Assembly (NCBI GenBank): GCA_016718655.1 | Contig: JADKCV010000031.1 | Coordinates: 6,674 to 70,673 of the forward strand | Origin: Flavobacteriales bacterium | GTDB taxonomy: Bacteria; Bacteroidota; Bacteroidia; Flavobacteriales_F; PHOS-HE28 | DNA: 64,000 nt | Direction: 5' to 3' | In this document: in pieces, positions 43,447 through 53,960 of the stretch | How positions within the stretch are numbered: position 1 is the first letter of the stretch | How the letters are laid out: each line of letters opens with the position of its first letter | Made by a program: the position numbers and the translations under genes | Notes under the pieces: model-generated | Seen by the model: the letters and a program-made list of their open reading frames with translations, nothing else | What the model was told of the DNA's origin: nothing | Databases searched by the model: none

Positions 43447-44328
43447 ATGGGCAGCCTGAAGGAGGTACGGAACCGGATCGTCTCGGTCAACAGCACCAAG
43501 CAGATCACTGCGGCCATGAAGATGGTGAGCGCGGCCAAACTGCGCCGTGCCCAGGATGCCATCGTGCGCATGCGTCCGTATGCCGAGAAGTTGCAGCAGA
43601 TCCTGAGCAACGTCAGTGCGTCCTTGGATAGCAATGAAGGCAAGTTCAGCCAGCAGCGTGAGGTGAAGAAGGTCCTGCTCGTGCCGATCGTAAGTAACCG
43701 GGGTTTGGCCGGTGCGTTCAATACACAGGTGTTCCGACTGATGCGGAAGGCCCTATCGGAAGCCAGCACCCAAGGCGTGGAAGTGAGCATCCTGCCCATC
43801 GGGAAAAAGGCCATGGACATGTACCGCAGGAGCGGCAAGCTGGACGAGAGCCTTCCCACGGACCTCGCTGGACTGTATGAGGGCCTCAACTTCGACAAAG
43901 TGGCTCCCGTTGCGGAACTCATCATGAGCGCTTTCGTCGAGGGTCGATATGACCGCGTGGTCCTGTTCTACAACAAGTTCAAGAACGCTGCGGTCCAGAT
44001 CACCACGGAGGAGCAATACCTGCCGATCCCGCCAGCCGCTGAGAAGGTGAAGGGTGAGACTACCAAGGGCGAGCACATCATGGAGCCCGATCGCGCCACC
44101 ATCGTGGAACAGATCATCCCCAAGAGCCTGAAGATCCAGCTCTACAAGGCGCTGCTGGACAGCAACGCCGCCGAGCACGGTGCCCGCATGACCGCCATGC
44201 ACAAGGCCACGGACAATGCCGACTCCCTCATCAAGGAGCTGAAGCTGTCCTACAACAAGGCCCGCCAGGCCGCCATCACCGGGGAGATCCTGGAGATCGT
44301 GGGCGGTGCTGAGGCATTGAAGGGCTAG
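43447..44328 (+). CDS. atpG: ATP synthase F1 subunit gamma
   Basis: A 293-residue central-shaft subunit. The N-terminal MGSLKEVRNRIVSVNSTKQITAAMKMVSAAKLRRAQ and the C-terminal coiled coil (ARMTAMHKATDNADSLIKELKLSYNKARQAAITGEILEIVGGAEAL) are diagnostic. VPIVSNRGLAGAFN is the conserved central block. atpD and atpC do not follow; in many Bacteroidota they are in a separate locus, so this is expected. Confidence 0.97.
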   Translation: MGSLKEVRNRIVSVNSTKQITAAMKMVSAAKLRRAQDAIVRMRPYAEKLQQILSNVSASLDSNEGKFSQQREVKKVLLVPIVSNRGLAGAFNTQVFRLMRKALSEASTQGVEVSILPIGKKAMDMYRRSGKLDESLPTDLAGLYEGLNFDKVAPVAELIMSAFVEGRYDRVVLFYNKFKNAAVQITTEEQYLPIPPAAEKVKGETTKGEHIMEPDRATIVEQIIPKSLKIQLYKALLDSNAAEHGARMTAMHKATDNADSLIKELKLSYNKARQAAITGEILEIVGGAEALKG

Positions 44329-44390
44329 ACCCGCTTTCCTAGCGATCATGTGGCGAATAGGCCACGACCGCAACTGCGGCAAGAACGTCC

Positions 44391-44405
44391 CGTACAACGG
44401 TCCAC
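44391..44405 (+). promoter_or_regulatory. 15-bp element shared by two T9SS cargo genes (copy 1)
   Basis: CGTACAACGGTCCAC, ending 16 bp before the ATG at 44422. The same 15 bases occur at 46385-46399, ending 17 bp before the next cargo gene. Possibly an operator or alternative promoter. Confidence 0.5.
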
Positions 44406-44421
44406 CTCAACGACCGATGAT

Positions 44422-46293
44422 ATGTGGAGATCGACCTTGCTTTGCTGTTGCATCTCGGTGAATACGCTCGCACAAACCGGTCCCGGCGGGGTAGGAAATA
44501 GCACCACCAATTTCTTATGGCTCTCAGCCGAGCATGATGTCACGGTTCCTTCCGTGGGGGTCTCCCGCTGGGGCGACCGATCGGGTAACGGGAATCACGC
44601 CCTTCAAGCCACCGCCAACCGCCAGCCCCTGCTGACCCCGGGGTCCTTCAATGGTTACCCGGCGATCACCTTCGACAACGACCCGGCAGCGGCGGACCTG
44701 CTCACCATAGCGGACAATGCCACGTTGGAAGGCATGAACGGACTCACCGGCTTCGCTGTGTTCGACCTGGCAGCAGGCACCGCATTGGCCGCACCACGCG
44801 GCATCCTCTCCAAACGGGTCGATCCGGGCGCCGCTCAGAACGCATACGCTTGGTTCCTCTGGCAGAGCGGTAGCAATCTGGCCCAACACCTTGACATCGT
44901 CGGTACCGGCAACCGGATCAGTAGCCCGGGCTCGCATGCGATCAACACCGTGTACATCAACAGCTTCACGTATCACGGGGCAACTCCCACCAATTCCCAG
45001 GACCAAGTGCTCCTCACCGGGAACACTGCCGTGGCCAACGGCGCGGAGACCAGTACCAGCATTCCCAACTACACGTCCAACTTGCACATCGGACAACTTT
45101 ACGGCCATACCGGTGCTGCGGGCAATACCACCCGTTTCAATGGCAGGATCGCGGAGATCATCCTGTTCAATACCACGCTTACCAGCGTGCCCCGCACGAT
45201 CATCCATAACTACCTGGCCGCCAAGTACGGACGCACCTTGGCTAGCCTGGACCTTTACATACAGGATGAAGAGTTGAACGGCAACTTCGACCACGATGTG
45301 GCCGGTATCGGAAGAGCCAGTTCCACGGACCTTCACGATGACGCCCAAGGAACCGGCCTACTGAGGATCAATAACCCGAGTGACCTGAACAACAACGAAT
45401 ACCTGGTCTGGGGACACGATAACGGTATCCTTGGCGCTTGGGGAGTTGGCGACCGTCCCAGTGGTGTGGAAGGCAGGTGGGACCGCACGTGGCGCATCAA
45501 TGAGGTGAACGCCAGCGGCACAGCGGTCAATGTGGGTGCCGTGGACATGACCTTCGACTTGAGCACGTTCGGGCCAGTGACGGCCAGTCACCTGCGCTTG
45601 CTGGTGGACAGCGACAATGATGGGAACTTCGCAGATGAGACCCCTTTGAGTGGTGCGACCGACCTGGGTAGTGGCCGATACCGATTCTCCGGGGTCACCG
45701 CCTTGACCAATGGTGTGCGCTTCACCCTGGGTACCACCGATCTTTCGGCCACGCCCCTGCCGGTCGAACTGGTGGCGTTCAACGCCGAAGCGCTTGCCGG
45801 TTCCGTGCATCTGAACTGGACCACGGCCAGCGAACAGGACAACGCGTACTTCACGGTGGAACGCAGTACCGATCTGACGACCTGGGAAGGCACTATCGAA
45901 GTACCCGGTGCCGGGACCAGTCATCAACCCCTATCGTACGCCGCGATCGATCGGACGCCCCATCCGGGAACGAACTATTACCGCTTGAGGCAGACGGACC
46001 ACAACGGCACCACCTCCCTCAGTGACCTGCGCGCCGTGGATACCGGACATGCCGTTGAGCCCGGTTGGACCATACAGCCGATGCCCTTCGCACACGAGGC
46101 GCAGGTCATCAGTGGCAGCGGCCCCCTCTTGGAGATCGCGGTGCATACGCTATCCGGCCAACGGGTGGCACTGCCCGTGCGCATCCTGGATGGGCTCGCC
46201 TTGCTGGATACCGATGCCCTTCTCAGGGGGACCTATCTGTTGAGCGTGACCACATCGGCAGGGAGAAGCACCCGCCGCGTGGTCAAGGAATGA
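44422..46293 (+). CDS. T9SS cargo protein with LamG-like and fibronectin-like domains
   Basis: A 623-residue secreted protein. Signal peptide MWRSTLLCCCISVNTLAQ (ATG 44422). Residues ~25-235 look like a LamG/concanavalin-type domain (NFLWLSAEHDVTV...GVSRWGDRSGNGNHALQ...RIAEIILFN...NYLAAKYG). The next ~160 residues form a beta domain (GIGRASSTDLHDDAQGTGLL, LLVDSDNDGNF), followed by a fibronectin-like module (VHLNWTTASEQDNAYFTVERS) often placed before sorting domains. The end is a type A-like sorting domain (GPLLEIAVHTLSGQRV...LLRGTYLLSVTTSAGRSTRRVVKE). The frame upstream of 44422 has no signal peptide. Role unknown; likely cell-surface or extracellular. Confidence 0.85.
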   Translation: MWRSTLLCCCISVNTLAQTGPGGVGNSTTNFLWLSAEHDVTVPSVGVSRWGDRSGNGNHALQATANRQPLLTPGSFNGYPAITFDNDPAAADLLTIADNATLEGMNGLTGFAVFDLAAGTALAAPRGILSKRVDPGAAQNAYAWFLWQSGSNLAQHLDIVGTGNRISSPGSHAINTVYINSFTYHGATPTNSQDQVLLTGNTAVANGAETSTSIPNYTSNLHIGQLYGHTGAAGNTTRFNGRIAEIILFNTTLTSVPRTIIHNYLAAKYGRTLASLDLYIQDEELNGNFDHDVAGIGRASSTDLHDDAQGTGLLRINNPSDLNNNEYLVWGHDNGILGAWGVGDRPSGVEGRWDRTWRINEVNASGTAVNVGAVDMTFDLSTFGPVTASHLRLLVDSDNDGNFADETPLSGATDLGSGRYRFSGVTALTNGVRFTLGTTDLSATPLPVELVAFNAEALAGSVHLNWTTASEQDNAYFTVERSTDLTTWEGTIEVPGAGTSHQPLSYAAIDRTPHPGTNYYRLRQTDHNGTTSLSDLRAVDTGHAVEPGWTIQPMPFAHEAQVISGSGPLLEIAVHTLSGQRVALPVRILDGLALLDTDALLRGTYLLSVTTSAGRSTRRVVKE

Positions 46294-46384
46294 TCGCGGC
46301 TACCCCAAGGTTGCGACCGAACGGCCATTGTCTTCGACGAAACGGCATTCACTGTCGACGACCGGAACCAAAACGATCGGTCCA

Positions 46385-46399
46385 CGTACAACGGTCCAC
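46385..46399 (+). promoter_or_regulatory. 15-bp element shared by two T9SS cargo genes (copy 2)
   Basis: CGTACAACGGTCCAC, identical to 44391-44405 and at nearly the same distance (17 bp) from the start codon at 46417. Confidence 0.5.
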
Positions 46400-46416
46400 T
46401 CACAAACGAATGGACC

Positions 46417-47118
46417 ATGAACAGAACACTACTCGTCTTGCTTGCTGCCCCACTAATGGGCCATTTACACGCTCAGGCCGACCTGGTCGGTTTGTCGCGT
46501 GCCACCTCGACGCAGCGTTCGGCTGAACGGATCAAGGACGAACCTGTCCTGCTGGACAGCGGGCTTCCGGTATTGGAACTTGTTTCCTTCGAAGCGGCAT
46601 CCAAGGACCACAGTACTGTAGAAATACAGTTCGCGACGGTGTCCGAGCGGGCCGAGGAGTTCTTCCACGTGGAGCGTTCCGGGGACCTGATCCACTGGGA
46701 TGTGGTGGCGCAAGTGGAAGGCTCCGGTCACACGGACAGCTACACGCCCTATTCCGTGACGGACGAGGCTCCGATCAATGGGGTCTCCTACTACCGGTTG
46801 TTGGCCAAGAGCAACAGTGCATGGGAGGAGATCTCCGACCAGTTCTCCATCCGCCACGAGGGCCTTCAGGACCTCTCCATCCATAGCGATCCCCGACCCG
46901 GACGCTTCTCGGTGTTGGCCAATGGCACCCTGAGCGACGTGACCATCACCAACAACCGCGGTCAGTTCATGACCATGGAGTTGAACATGGACGGCGATCG
47001 TGTGAACGTGAACGCTGAACTGCTCGAGAACGGGACCTATTACTTCCAAGCGATGGTGGATGGTGTCCCGGTGATGCGCCCCATTGTGATCAACAACGGT
47101 AACGTGATGGGCGGATAG
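46417..47118 (+). CDS. Secreted protein with fibronectin-like module, probable T9SS cargo
   Basis: A 233-residue protein. Signal peptide MNRTLLVLLAAPLMGHLHAQ. Residues ~48-140 resemble the fibronectin-like module of the preceding cargo gene: LELVSFEAASKDHSTVEIQFATVSERAEEFFHVERSGDLIHWDVV and SYYRLLAKSN. The last ~80 residues have a sorting-domain-like rhythm (IHSDPRPGRFSVLANGTLSDVTITNNRGQ...LENGTYYFQAMVDGVPVMRPIVI). It shares an identical 15-bp upstream element with its neighbour and is closed by a strong terminator. Confidence 0.75.
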   Translation: MNRTLLVLLAAPLMGHLHAQADLVGLSRATSTQRSAERIKDEPVLLDSGLPVLELVSFEAASKDHSTVEIQFATVSERAEEFFHVERSGDLIHWDVVAQVEGSGHTDSYTPYSVTDEAPINGVSYYRLLAKSNSAWEEISDQFSIRHEGLQDLSIHSDPRPGRFSVLANGTLSDVTITNNRGQFMTMELNMDGDRVNVNAELLENGTYYFQAMVDGVPVMRPIVINNGNVMGG

Positions 47119-47156
47119 CCTTCATCACCGCTGCGATCCTTCCTCGTCCGACCAAA

Positions 47157-47185
47157 GGGCCGTCCTGCACAGGACGGCCCTTGTT
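47157..47185 (+). terminator. Rho-independent terminator
   Basis: GGGCCGTCCT, loop GCAC, AGGACGGCCC, then TTGTT. A perfect 10-bp GC-rich stem 38 bp after the cargo gene stop. Confidence 0.85.
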
Positions 47186-47502
47186 CGTTCCTTGTATACC
47201 ATGGAACAAGAACAGGATCATTCCATCATGTGGACGTGTGATCGACCCAAGGAACTCGACCCTGTGATCTTGTCAATATGGCCCGCTTCGCTCAACGTAG
47301 GATCGCCATCGCGCGAGACTTCGATCATGCTGTGCGTTCGCATCGATGTGACCCAGGATGTCTTCGCGGTCGCTGTCAGAATAGGTGCGACACCTTTCAA
47401 TGGCCTTCCTGAACGGGATGACCAAGGCCCTGGATCCCCCTGCAAGCGGGAATACAGGGCCGTGTTGGATCGCCGGAGCATATGATCGCTCCTTCACGCC
47501 GT
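47186..47502 (+). other. Intergenic stretch without a supported gene
   Basis: About 320 bp between the terminator and the PorP/SprF stop. Short frames exist on both strands (74-97 codons) but none has a recognisable domain, start context or codon pattern. It could include the 3' untranslated region of the convergent adhesin-SprF transcript. Confidence 0.5.
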
Positions 47503-48501
47503 TCAGAATGTGCTGCTCTGGAGGCGACGTTCGCGGCCCGAGTGGGTTCCGTAGTAGCTGATGGAGAATTCGAAGGCCCCGTTGCTGTTGGTGTAGCTCT
47601 TCAGCGTCGAGGTATTGATGTCGTAGCTGAAGCGGTACACCGCACTCTTGTGCTTCAAGCCCATTTGCGCTACGACCGCATCATCCAGTCGATAGGAGGC
47701 ACCGCCGATCACGCTGTACATCGATCCTCCGATGTTGAACTCGGCGAGCATCCCCGCATGGATCAACTGATCATTTCCCTGACGCATGTAAACGCCTTGC
47801 GGGATCAGGATCAGCGGATCGATGACCTTGACGCGCACACCCCCGTTCACCATGTAGCGAATGTGCAACTCGCTGACCTCCGTGCGCAGGATCGATTCAT
47901 CCGGCGTGGTGACGTGGAAGAGGGCGAAGTTGCCGAAGGGGTTCACCCGCTTGTTGGGGTTGATGGAGCGATAGGCCACTCCGCCGGAGATGTCGGGCAT
48001 GAAGCGCGCACCACGTTGCAGGAACTCGCCCGACGGCAGGTCGCTGTTGAAGTAACCATCGTCGTACTGCGCGTCCCAGACCAACTGCTGGTCGTTCACC
48101 TTCTTGTAGATCAATCCCAAGGCCACGCCGGTGGACAGGGTGTACTTCGCCTTCGGATCGGCCACGTTGTACGACGCCGTAAGGCCGAACTGGAAGGTGT
48201 TCATGATGCCCGCCATGTTGTAGTTGTACAGGTAGCTTCCGAATCCGAAGCGGTGCTGCACGCTCACATCATAGGCGAAGGCCGTGGTGAGGAAGCTGGT
48301 GGACAGGCTGCTCCACTGACTGCGGACATTGCTGCTCATGCGGAAATCGGCGTTCTCATACATACCTGTGAGCGCAGGGTTCAGTACCACTGATGCCGCA
48401 TCGTACTGCGATAGTTGGCCGTCCTGGGCGTGGATCCGGCCAGCACCAACAAGGGCGATCAGGGACAGAAGGAGGTTGTTCGTCGTTCTCATGGTCCTCA
48501 T
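47503..48501 (-). CDS. PorP/SprF family outer-membrane protein
   Basis: A 332-residue outer-membrane beta-barrel of the PorP/SprF family. Signal peptide ends in GAGRIHAQ, and the mature start DGQLSQYDAASVVLNPALTGMYENADFRMSSNVRSQW is the family signature, followed by alternating amphipathic strands (FGFGSYLYNYNMAG, YTLSTGVALGLIYKKV, MPDISGGVAYRS, YSVIGGASYRLDDAVVAQMGL). In Flavobacterium SprF is needed for secretion of the adhesin SprB and is encoded just downstream of it. Here it lies 4 bp after the giant adhesin stop, the same order. ATG 48492 is an alternative start. Confidence 0.92.
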   Translation of the reverse strand: MRTMRTTNNLLLSLIALVGAGRIHAQDGQLSQYDAASVVLNPALTGMYENADFRMSSNVRSQWSSLSTSFLTTAFAYDVSVQHRFGFGSYLYNYNMAGIMNTFQFGLTASYNVADPKAKYTLSTGVALGLIYKKVNDQQLVWDAQYDDGYFNSDLPSGEFLQRGARFMPDISGGVAYRSINPNKRVNPFGNFALFHVTTPDESILRTEVSELHIRYMVNGGVRVKVIDPLILIPQGVYMRQGNDQLIHAGMLAEFNIGGSMYSVIGGASYRLDDAVVAQMGLKHKSAVYRFSYDINTSTLKSYTNSNGAFEFSISYYGTHSGRERRLQSSTF

Positions 48502-48505
48502 TTGC

Positions 48506-51500
48506 TTAACGTACCAGTGTCACTTTACCCGAACGATCGTGTAGGATCCCATCCACCGTCGTGGCGATCACCGAGTAGACATAGACCCCGTTGATCGCGT
48601 GTTTGCCTTCGTGCGTACCATCCCAGCCGAAGGTGGGGTCCGTGGTCTCGAAGATGAGCTCACCCCAACCGTTGTAGATCTTCAGATCGATGGTCACGAA
48701 CGGTCCTCCGCGCACGAAGAAGGCATCGTTCACACCATCGCCGTTCGGACTGAAGGCGTTCGGCAACTTGGGTGGCAGGATGTCCTTCACCGCGATGCTG
48801 ATGAGCAAGGAGTCCTGGTCGCTGCATCCGGCACTGTTGGTCACCGTCTGCACAATGATGTATTGACCCTCCTCGGTGTACACATGCGTAGGTTCCGCCA
48901 CGATCGCGCCGCTGCCATCACCAAAGTCATACTGCCAGTTGGTGCCTTCGAACGAGTTGTCGGTGAACTCGATCGGCGTATCCGTGAAGGGGTCGCCGCT
49001 GATGCTGAAGCCGGCCACCGGTGCGTTCAACACGTCGATCACCTGTGTGACCGTGCTGCTGCAACCGTTCTGTGCGAACACCGTGAGGGTCGCTGTGTAT
49101 TGGCCTTGCGTAGCGAACGTGCTCATGGTCTGAGGACCGCTGCCCGTGGTGCCGTTGCCGAAGCTCCAGTTCCAACCGATGATCGGTGCGCCGGTGGTGG
49201 TGCTCGCATCAGTGAACACCGTTCCCGACCCAGCGCAGGCGTTGTTCATGGTGAACGCTGCTTGCAACGGGTTGGTGAAGCTGAGGAACAACGTATCGGT
49301 CGCCGCAGCACACACACCGTTGCCGGTGCTGGTGAGGATCATGCGCACGGTGCCCAGCTGCTCGTCCGTGGTACCTGGCTGGTAGCTCGCGTTGAGGTCC
49401 ATGTTGCTCGGCAGGAAGACACCCGAACCGTTGGAGGACCACAACACACCCGCTGATCCCGTGGAGGTCGCACCGAGTTGAACGGCATCCGAGGCATCGC
49501 ACACATTGATGTCAGCGCCTGCGTCCACGGTAGGTGGTTGTTGCAGCGAGACGGTCATCGTATCCGTGTCAGCAGGGCAGCCAAGGTTACCCGTGGTGGT
49601 CAGGATGAATTCCAGTTCGCCGAAGACCATGTCGGTCGCACTTGGCACGTAGGCCGCACCCAACGTGGTATTGTCCGGCAGGAAGGAGCCTGTGCCCGTA
49701 GTGCTCCATACGCCGCCTGTCACACCCGTGATGTCGCCATTCAGCTGGATCGGATCACCATCGGCACAGGTCGTTTGGTCATTACCCGCATTCGCGATGC
49801 GCGTTGGACCGATGTCCACGAAGAGCGAATCACTGCTGTTGCCGCAGGTACCGGTCCCGAAGCCGGTGAGGATCAGGTACACACCACCGACGATGCTGTC
49901 GTTGGCCGTTGGCGTGTAGACCGCGTTGGCGACATCGGCCGCTGGGCTGAAGGTGCCCGTGCCTGTGGTGAACCACTGCACGCTGCCTGCGTTCTGCGCC
50001 ACTCCGTTGAGTTGGACATTTTCCAGTCCATCGCAGAGCAGCACACTTGCACCCGCATCCACGGTCGGCGGTACATGGTAGCTCACCACCAGGGTATCGC
50101 GACCTGCAGCACAGCCTTGGTTATCCGTGGTGGAGAGGATCAGCGAGACGTTGCCGATCACGAAGTCCGCAGGACCTGGGATGTACGTGGCGTTGAGCGC
50201 CGTTGCAGCGGGCATGAACGAACCGGTGCCCGTGGTGCTCCAGATGCCCGTGGTGGTACCAGCAACCGCACCGTTCAGCGCAACGTTCGGATCGGTGCTG
50301 CAGGCGATCACATCCGTTCCAGCTTCAGCCGCAAGGCCGCCACCGAAGGTGATCACCAGTTGATCGCTCACTGCGCTGCAAGGATCCACGCCCGTGGTGG
50401 TGATCGTAAGTGTTACGCTTCCAGCCGTGCTGTCCGCCGCGCTCGGCGTGTAGAGCGTGGTCAGCGCATCAGCATTCAGGAAGGAACCGGTACCTGAGGT
50501 GGTCCAGGTGCCCGAAGGTGCGTTCACTGTGTTGGCGATGAGCTGCACCGGATCGGCCGTGCAGGCCACGATGTCGGCACCCGCATCGATCTGAGACAGG
50601 GCTTGCACACCCACGGTCATCACATCGCTCACCGGGGTGCACGAGCCGTTGGTGATGGTGGTCACCGTCAGTTGTACTCCGCCGTTGGCGATGTCCGTTG
50701 CGCTCAACGTGTAGCTCGCTTGTGGATCCGTGGTGTTGCTGAAGAAGCCGCTGCCGTTGCTGCTCCACTGCACACCCTGCGCCCCACCGCTGAAGTTGGC
50801 GTTGAGTTCCACCAGTGGTGAATTCGCGCACACCACTTGATCGTCGCCAGCGAAGGCGAAGCTGGTGTTGCCGAAGGTGAGCACCAGTTGATCTTGTACC
50901 GGTGGGCACGTGCCTGTGTTGGTGCTGAGCAAGGTGAGCACCACGCTGCCGTTGGCCACGTCGGCCGCAGAGAAGTGGTACTGCGCGTTCAGCACATCCG
51001 GTCCAGGCACGAAGGACCCCGTACCCGTGGCGGACCACAAGCCCGAAGGCGAACCGTTGATGATCTGGCCTTGCAGTTGCGCGAAGGTGCCCAGCACGCA
51101 CACGCTCTGGTCAGGACCAGCGTTCGCGGTGAGACCGTCGGTGAGGTAGATCGTCATCTGATCGGTCACCGCATTGCAGTTCGCATTGTTCAATGAGGTC
51201 AACGTGAACGCGATCTCGCCCGCAGCGATGTCCGCAACGCTTGCCATATAGGTCGTGTTGAGCGCTCCAGCGATGGCGATGGTGCCCGTGCCGGTGGTGC
51301 TCCAGATACCGGTGCTGGTGATGCCGCTGATCGCACCGTTCAGGTCGAAGCTGCTCACCTGGTCGCAATAGGTCTGGTCACTACCCGCGCTGACGACGGG
51401 CGCAGGCGTTAGCTCAAGCACCAGTGCATCGGTAGCTGCGTTGCAGCTGTTCAGTGCGCTCAGTGTGAGCGTAACCGTACCGTTGGTGGTATCCGCCGCA

Positions 51501-53960
51501 CTTGGGATGTACGTTGGTGTGAGCACCGCGTTGTTCGGGAAGAACTGTCCTGTGCCCGAAGTGGTCCACTGGATATCCGTGGCATCACCCACCAGCGATC
51601 CGTTCAACTGCACCACCGCGTTGTTCGCGCAGTAACTGAGGTCCGCGCCAGCGTTCACCGTACCGAACGGCAGGATGTCGATGTGGATGGTGTCCACTGC
51701 CGCTGGGCAAACACTCGTACCGGTCGCCGTGAGGATCAGGTCCACACCGGTGGCCAGGGAATCCTGCACGCTGGCGTTGTAGATGTTCGCCAAGGCACTG
51801 GCAGCGTTCTGGAATGTTCCGGTACCGAGCGTGCTCCAAACACCTGTGGTTGATGCACCGCTCACGTTACCATTGATCAACACATCCAGGTCATCCACGC
51901 AGACCACGAGGTCGTCGCCCGCATTGGCTTGCGACTCCGGCACGATGGTCAGCGTCATCTGGTCCATGGCGTTGTCGCAACTGTTCACGCTCCAGGTGAA
52001 GGTGACCGTGCCGTTCACCGCATCGCTTGGCGCAATGGTGTATACCGCATTGGCGGCATCGGCGTTCGGCGCGAAGCTGCCTGCACCGTTGGTGGTCCAG
52101 GTGCCTTGCGTGGCGTTACCGGTGATGGTGCCATTGAGCGCAATGCTCGCTTCCGAAGCACATACCACTTGGTCCACACCGGCGTTCGCGATCGCGTTCG
52201 GCAGGATGGTCAGCGTCAGCACATCACTTACACTCGTGCACAGACCGTTGTTGGTGGAGGTCAATGTGAGGTCCACACTGCCGTTCAGCGAATCGAGGCT
52301 GCTGGCGATGTAGGTGGCGTTCAGCAAATCGGCGTTCGGGAAGAAGGTACCGGTTCCGGAGGTGCTCCACATGCCGGTGGTGGCCCCAGCGCTCACCGTT
52401 CCGCTCAGCGGCACATCCAAGGCGTTGGAGCAGGCTGTGATGTCAGCACCTGCGTTCACCACTGGCGCAGGCGTTACGTTGATCGTCACCTGGTCGTTCA
52501 CAGCCAAACAGTTGCCATTGCCCGTGCTGGTCAAGGTGAGCGTGACGCTGCCTTGTTGCAGTTCGAATGGTGTGAGCGTGTATTGTGCGTTCAGGGTGTT
52601 CGCGTCAGGCGTGAAGGTGCCGAGACCACCACTCCACGTTCCGCCCGCTGCTATGGTCATCGCACCGTTCAAGGTCACCACCGGGTTGTTCTCGCACACA
52701 TCGAGGTCGATACCGGCGTTCGCAACAGGCGCTGGCGTGAAGGTGATCAGCACTTGGTCGTTCACCGCGAAGCAGTTGCTGTTGCCGGTGCTGGTCAAGG
52801 TCAGGGTCACGCTACCGGCGGCCACTTCAGCTGCGGTCGGCGTGTACACCGGAGCGAACACGTTGTTCGCTGGCGAGTAGGTACCGTCCCCGCCGGACCA
52901 CACACCACCATTCGCGTTGGTCACGTTGCCGTTCAACTGCACAGCACTGTTGTTGGCGCAGATGGCCAGATCAACACCAGCATCCACAACAGGAGCTCCG
53001 GTGAAGGTGATGGTCATCTGGTCGCTCATGGCATCGCAGATCGTAGTGCCCGTGCTGGTCAAGGTGAAGGTGATGGAACCCGCAGCGATCTCAGCCGCCG
53101 TTGGCTGGTATTGCGTGGCGGTGGCCGTAGCGCCCGACACGTAGATGCCACTTCCACCGCTCCAGATGGCCCCGGGTGCGTTGCCCACGAAGCCGTTCAG
53201 TTGCAGGTTCGGATTGTTGGCGCAGATCGATTGGTCAGGACCGGCGTTCACCACGGGAATAGGATCGATGGTGATGACCATTTGATCTTGCACAGCAAGG
53301 CAGTTGCCGATGCCGGTGGTCGTGAGCGTGAGTGTGACCTGGCCTGCGGCGATCTCACCTAGGCTTGGCGTGTAGGTCGCGTTCAGTAACGTGTTGTTCG
53401 GGTTGAAGCTTCCCGCTCCACCGCTCCAAGCACCACCTGTCGCAACGGTCACTGCACCGTTCAACACCACATCAGCTGCACTGGCACAGACGTGCGTATT
53501 GGCTCCAGCGTTCACGGTGGGTGCCGGGGTGAAGAACATCTGCACGGAATCGCGCGCAGCGTTGCAACCACCATTGCCCGTCGAGGTGAGGAACAACCAC
53601 AGACTACCCGCACTGATCTCCGCATTGCTCGGCGTGTACACGCTGTTCAGTGCATTCGCGTTCGGGGCGAAGGTGCCTGCACCACCGCTCCAGTTGCCGC
53701 CGGTCGATCCCGTTACACTTCCAGCAAGTTGCACGGCCGCGTTGTTCGCGCAGAGCGTTTGGGACACACCCGCTTCCGCGATCGGCGAGGGCGTGAAGGT
53801 GATCGTGACGTTGTCGGTCACCGGTGTGCAAAGGCCGTTGCCTGTGCTGGTGAGCGTCACTGTGGCAGTGCCCGCAGCCACCTCAGCAGCAGTAGGCGTG
53901 TACACCGCATTCAGTGTGGTCGGGTTCGGGCTGAAGGTTCCAGCACCGCTCCAGATCGCG
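48506..53960 (-). CDS. Giant SprB-like repeat adhesin, C-terminal part after a frameshift
   Basis: About 1,818 codons in this frame (first ATG 53905). From the N-terminal side: about 17 Ig-like repeats of ~88 residues; two PKD-like domains (GWNWSFGNGTTGSGPQ near 49,140 and WQYDFGDGSGAIVAEPTHVYTEEGQY near 48,900); and a type B gliding-associated C-terminal domain (LPNAFSPNGDGVNDAFFVRGG, then LKIYNGWGELIFETTDPTFGWDGTHEGK, ending SGKVTLVR). This sorting domain marks export by T9SS with a SprF-type partner, and that gene follows 4 bp downstream. Repeats here are more divergent than those further 5'. It joins the upstream fragment if one base is restored near 53,961. Confidence 0.88.

Noticed and set aside
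43361..44328. Missing atpD and atpC as a deletion
   Set aside because: A split ATP synthase operon with atpDC elsewhere is common in Bacteroidota, so absence here is not evidence of loss.
44350..44385. Short inverted repeats after atpG (GTGGC...GCCAC, CCGCA...TGCGG) as a terminator
   Set aside because: The stems are only 5 bp and no T-run follows.
47192..47497. Small genes in the gap after the terminator
   Set aside because: Several short overlapping frames on both strands, none with a recognisable domain or convincing start; left as intergenic.
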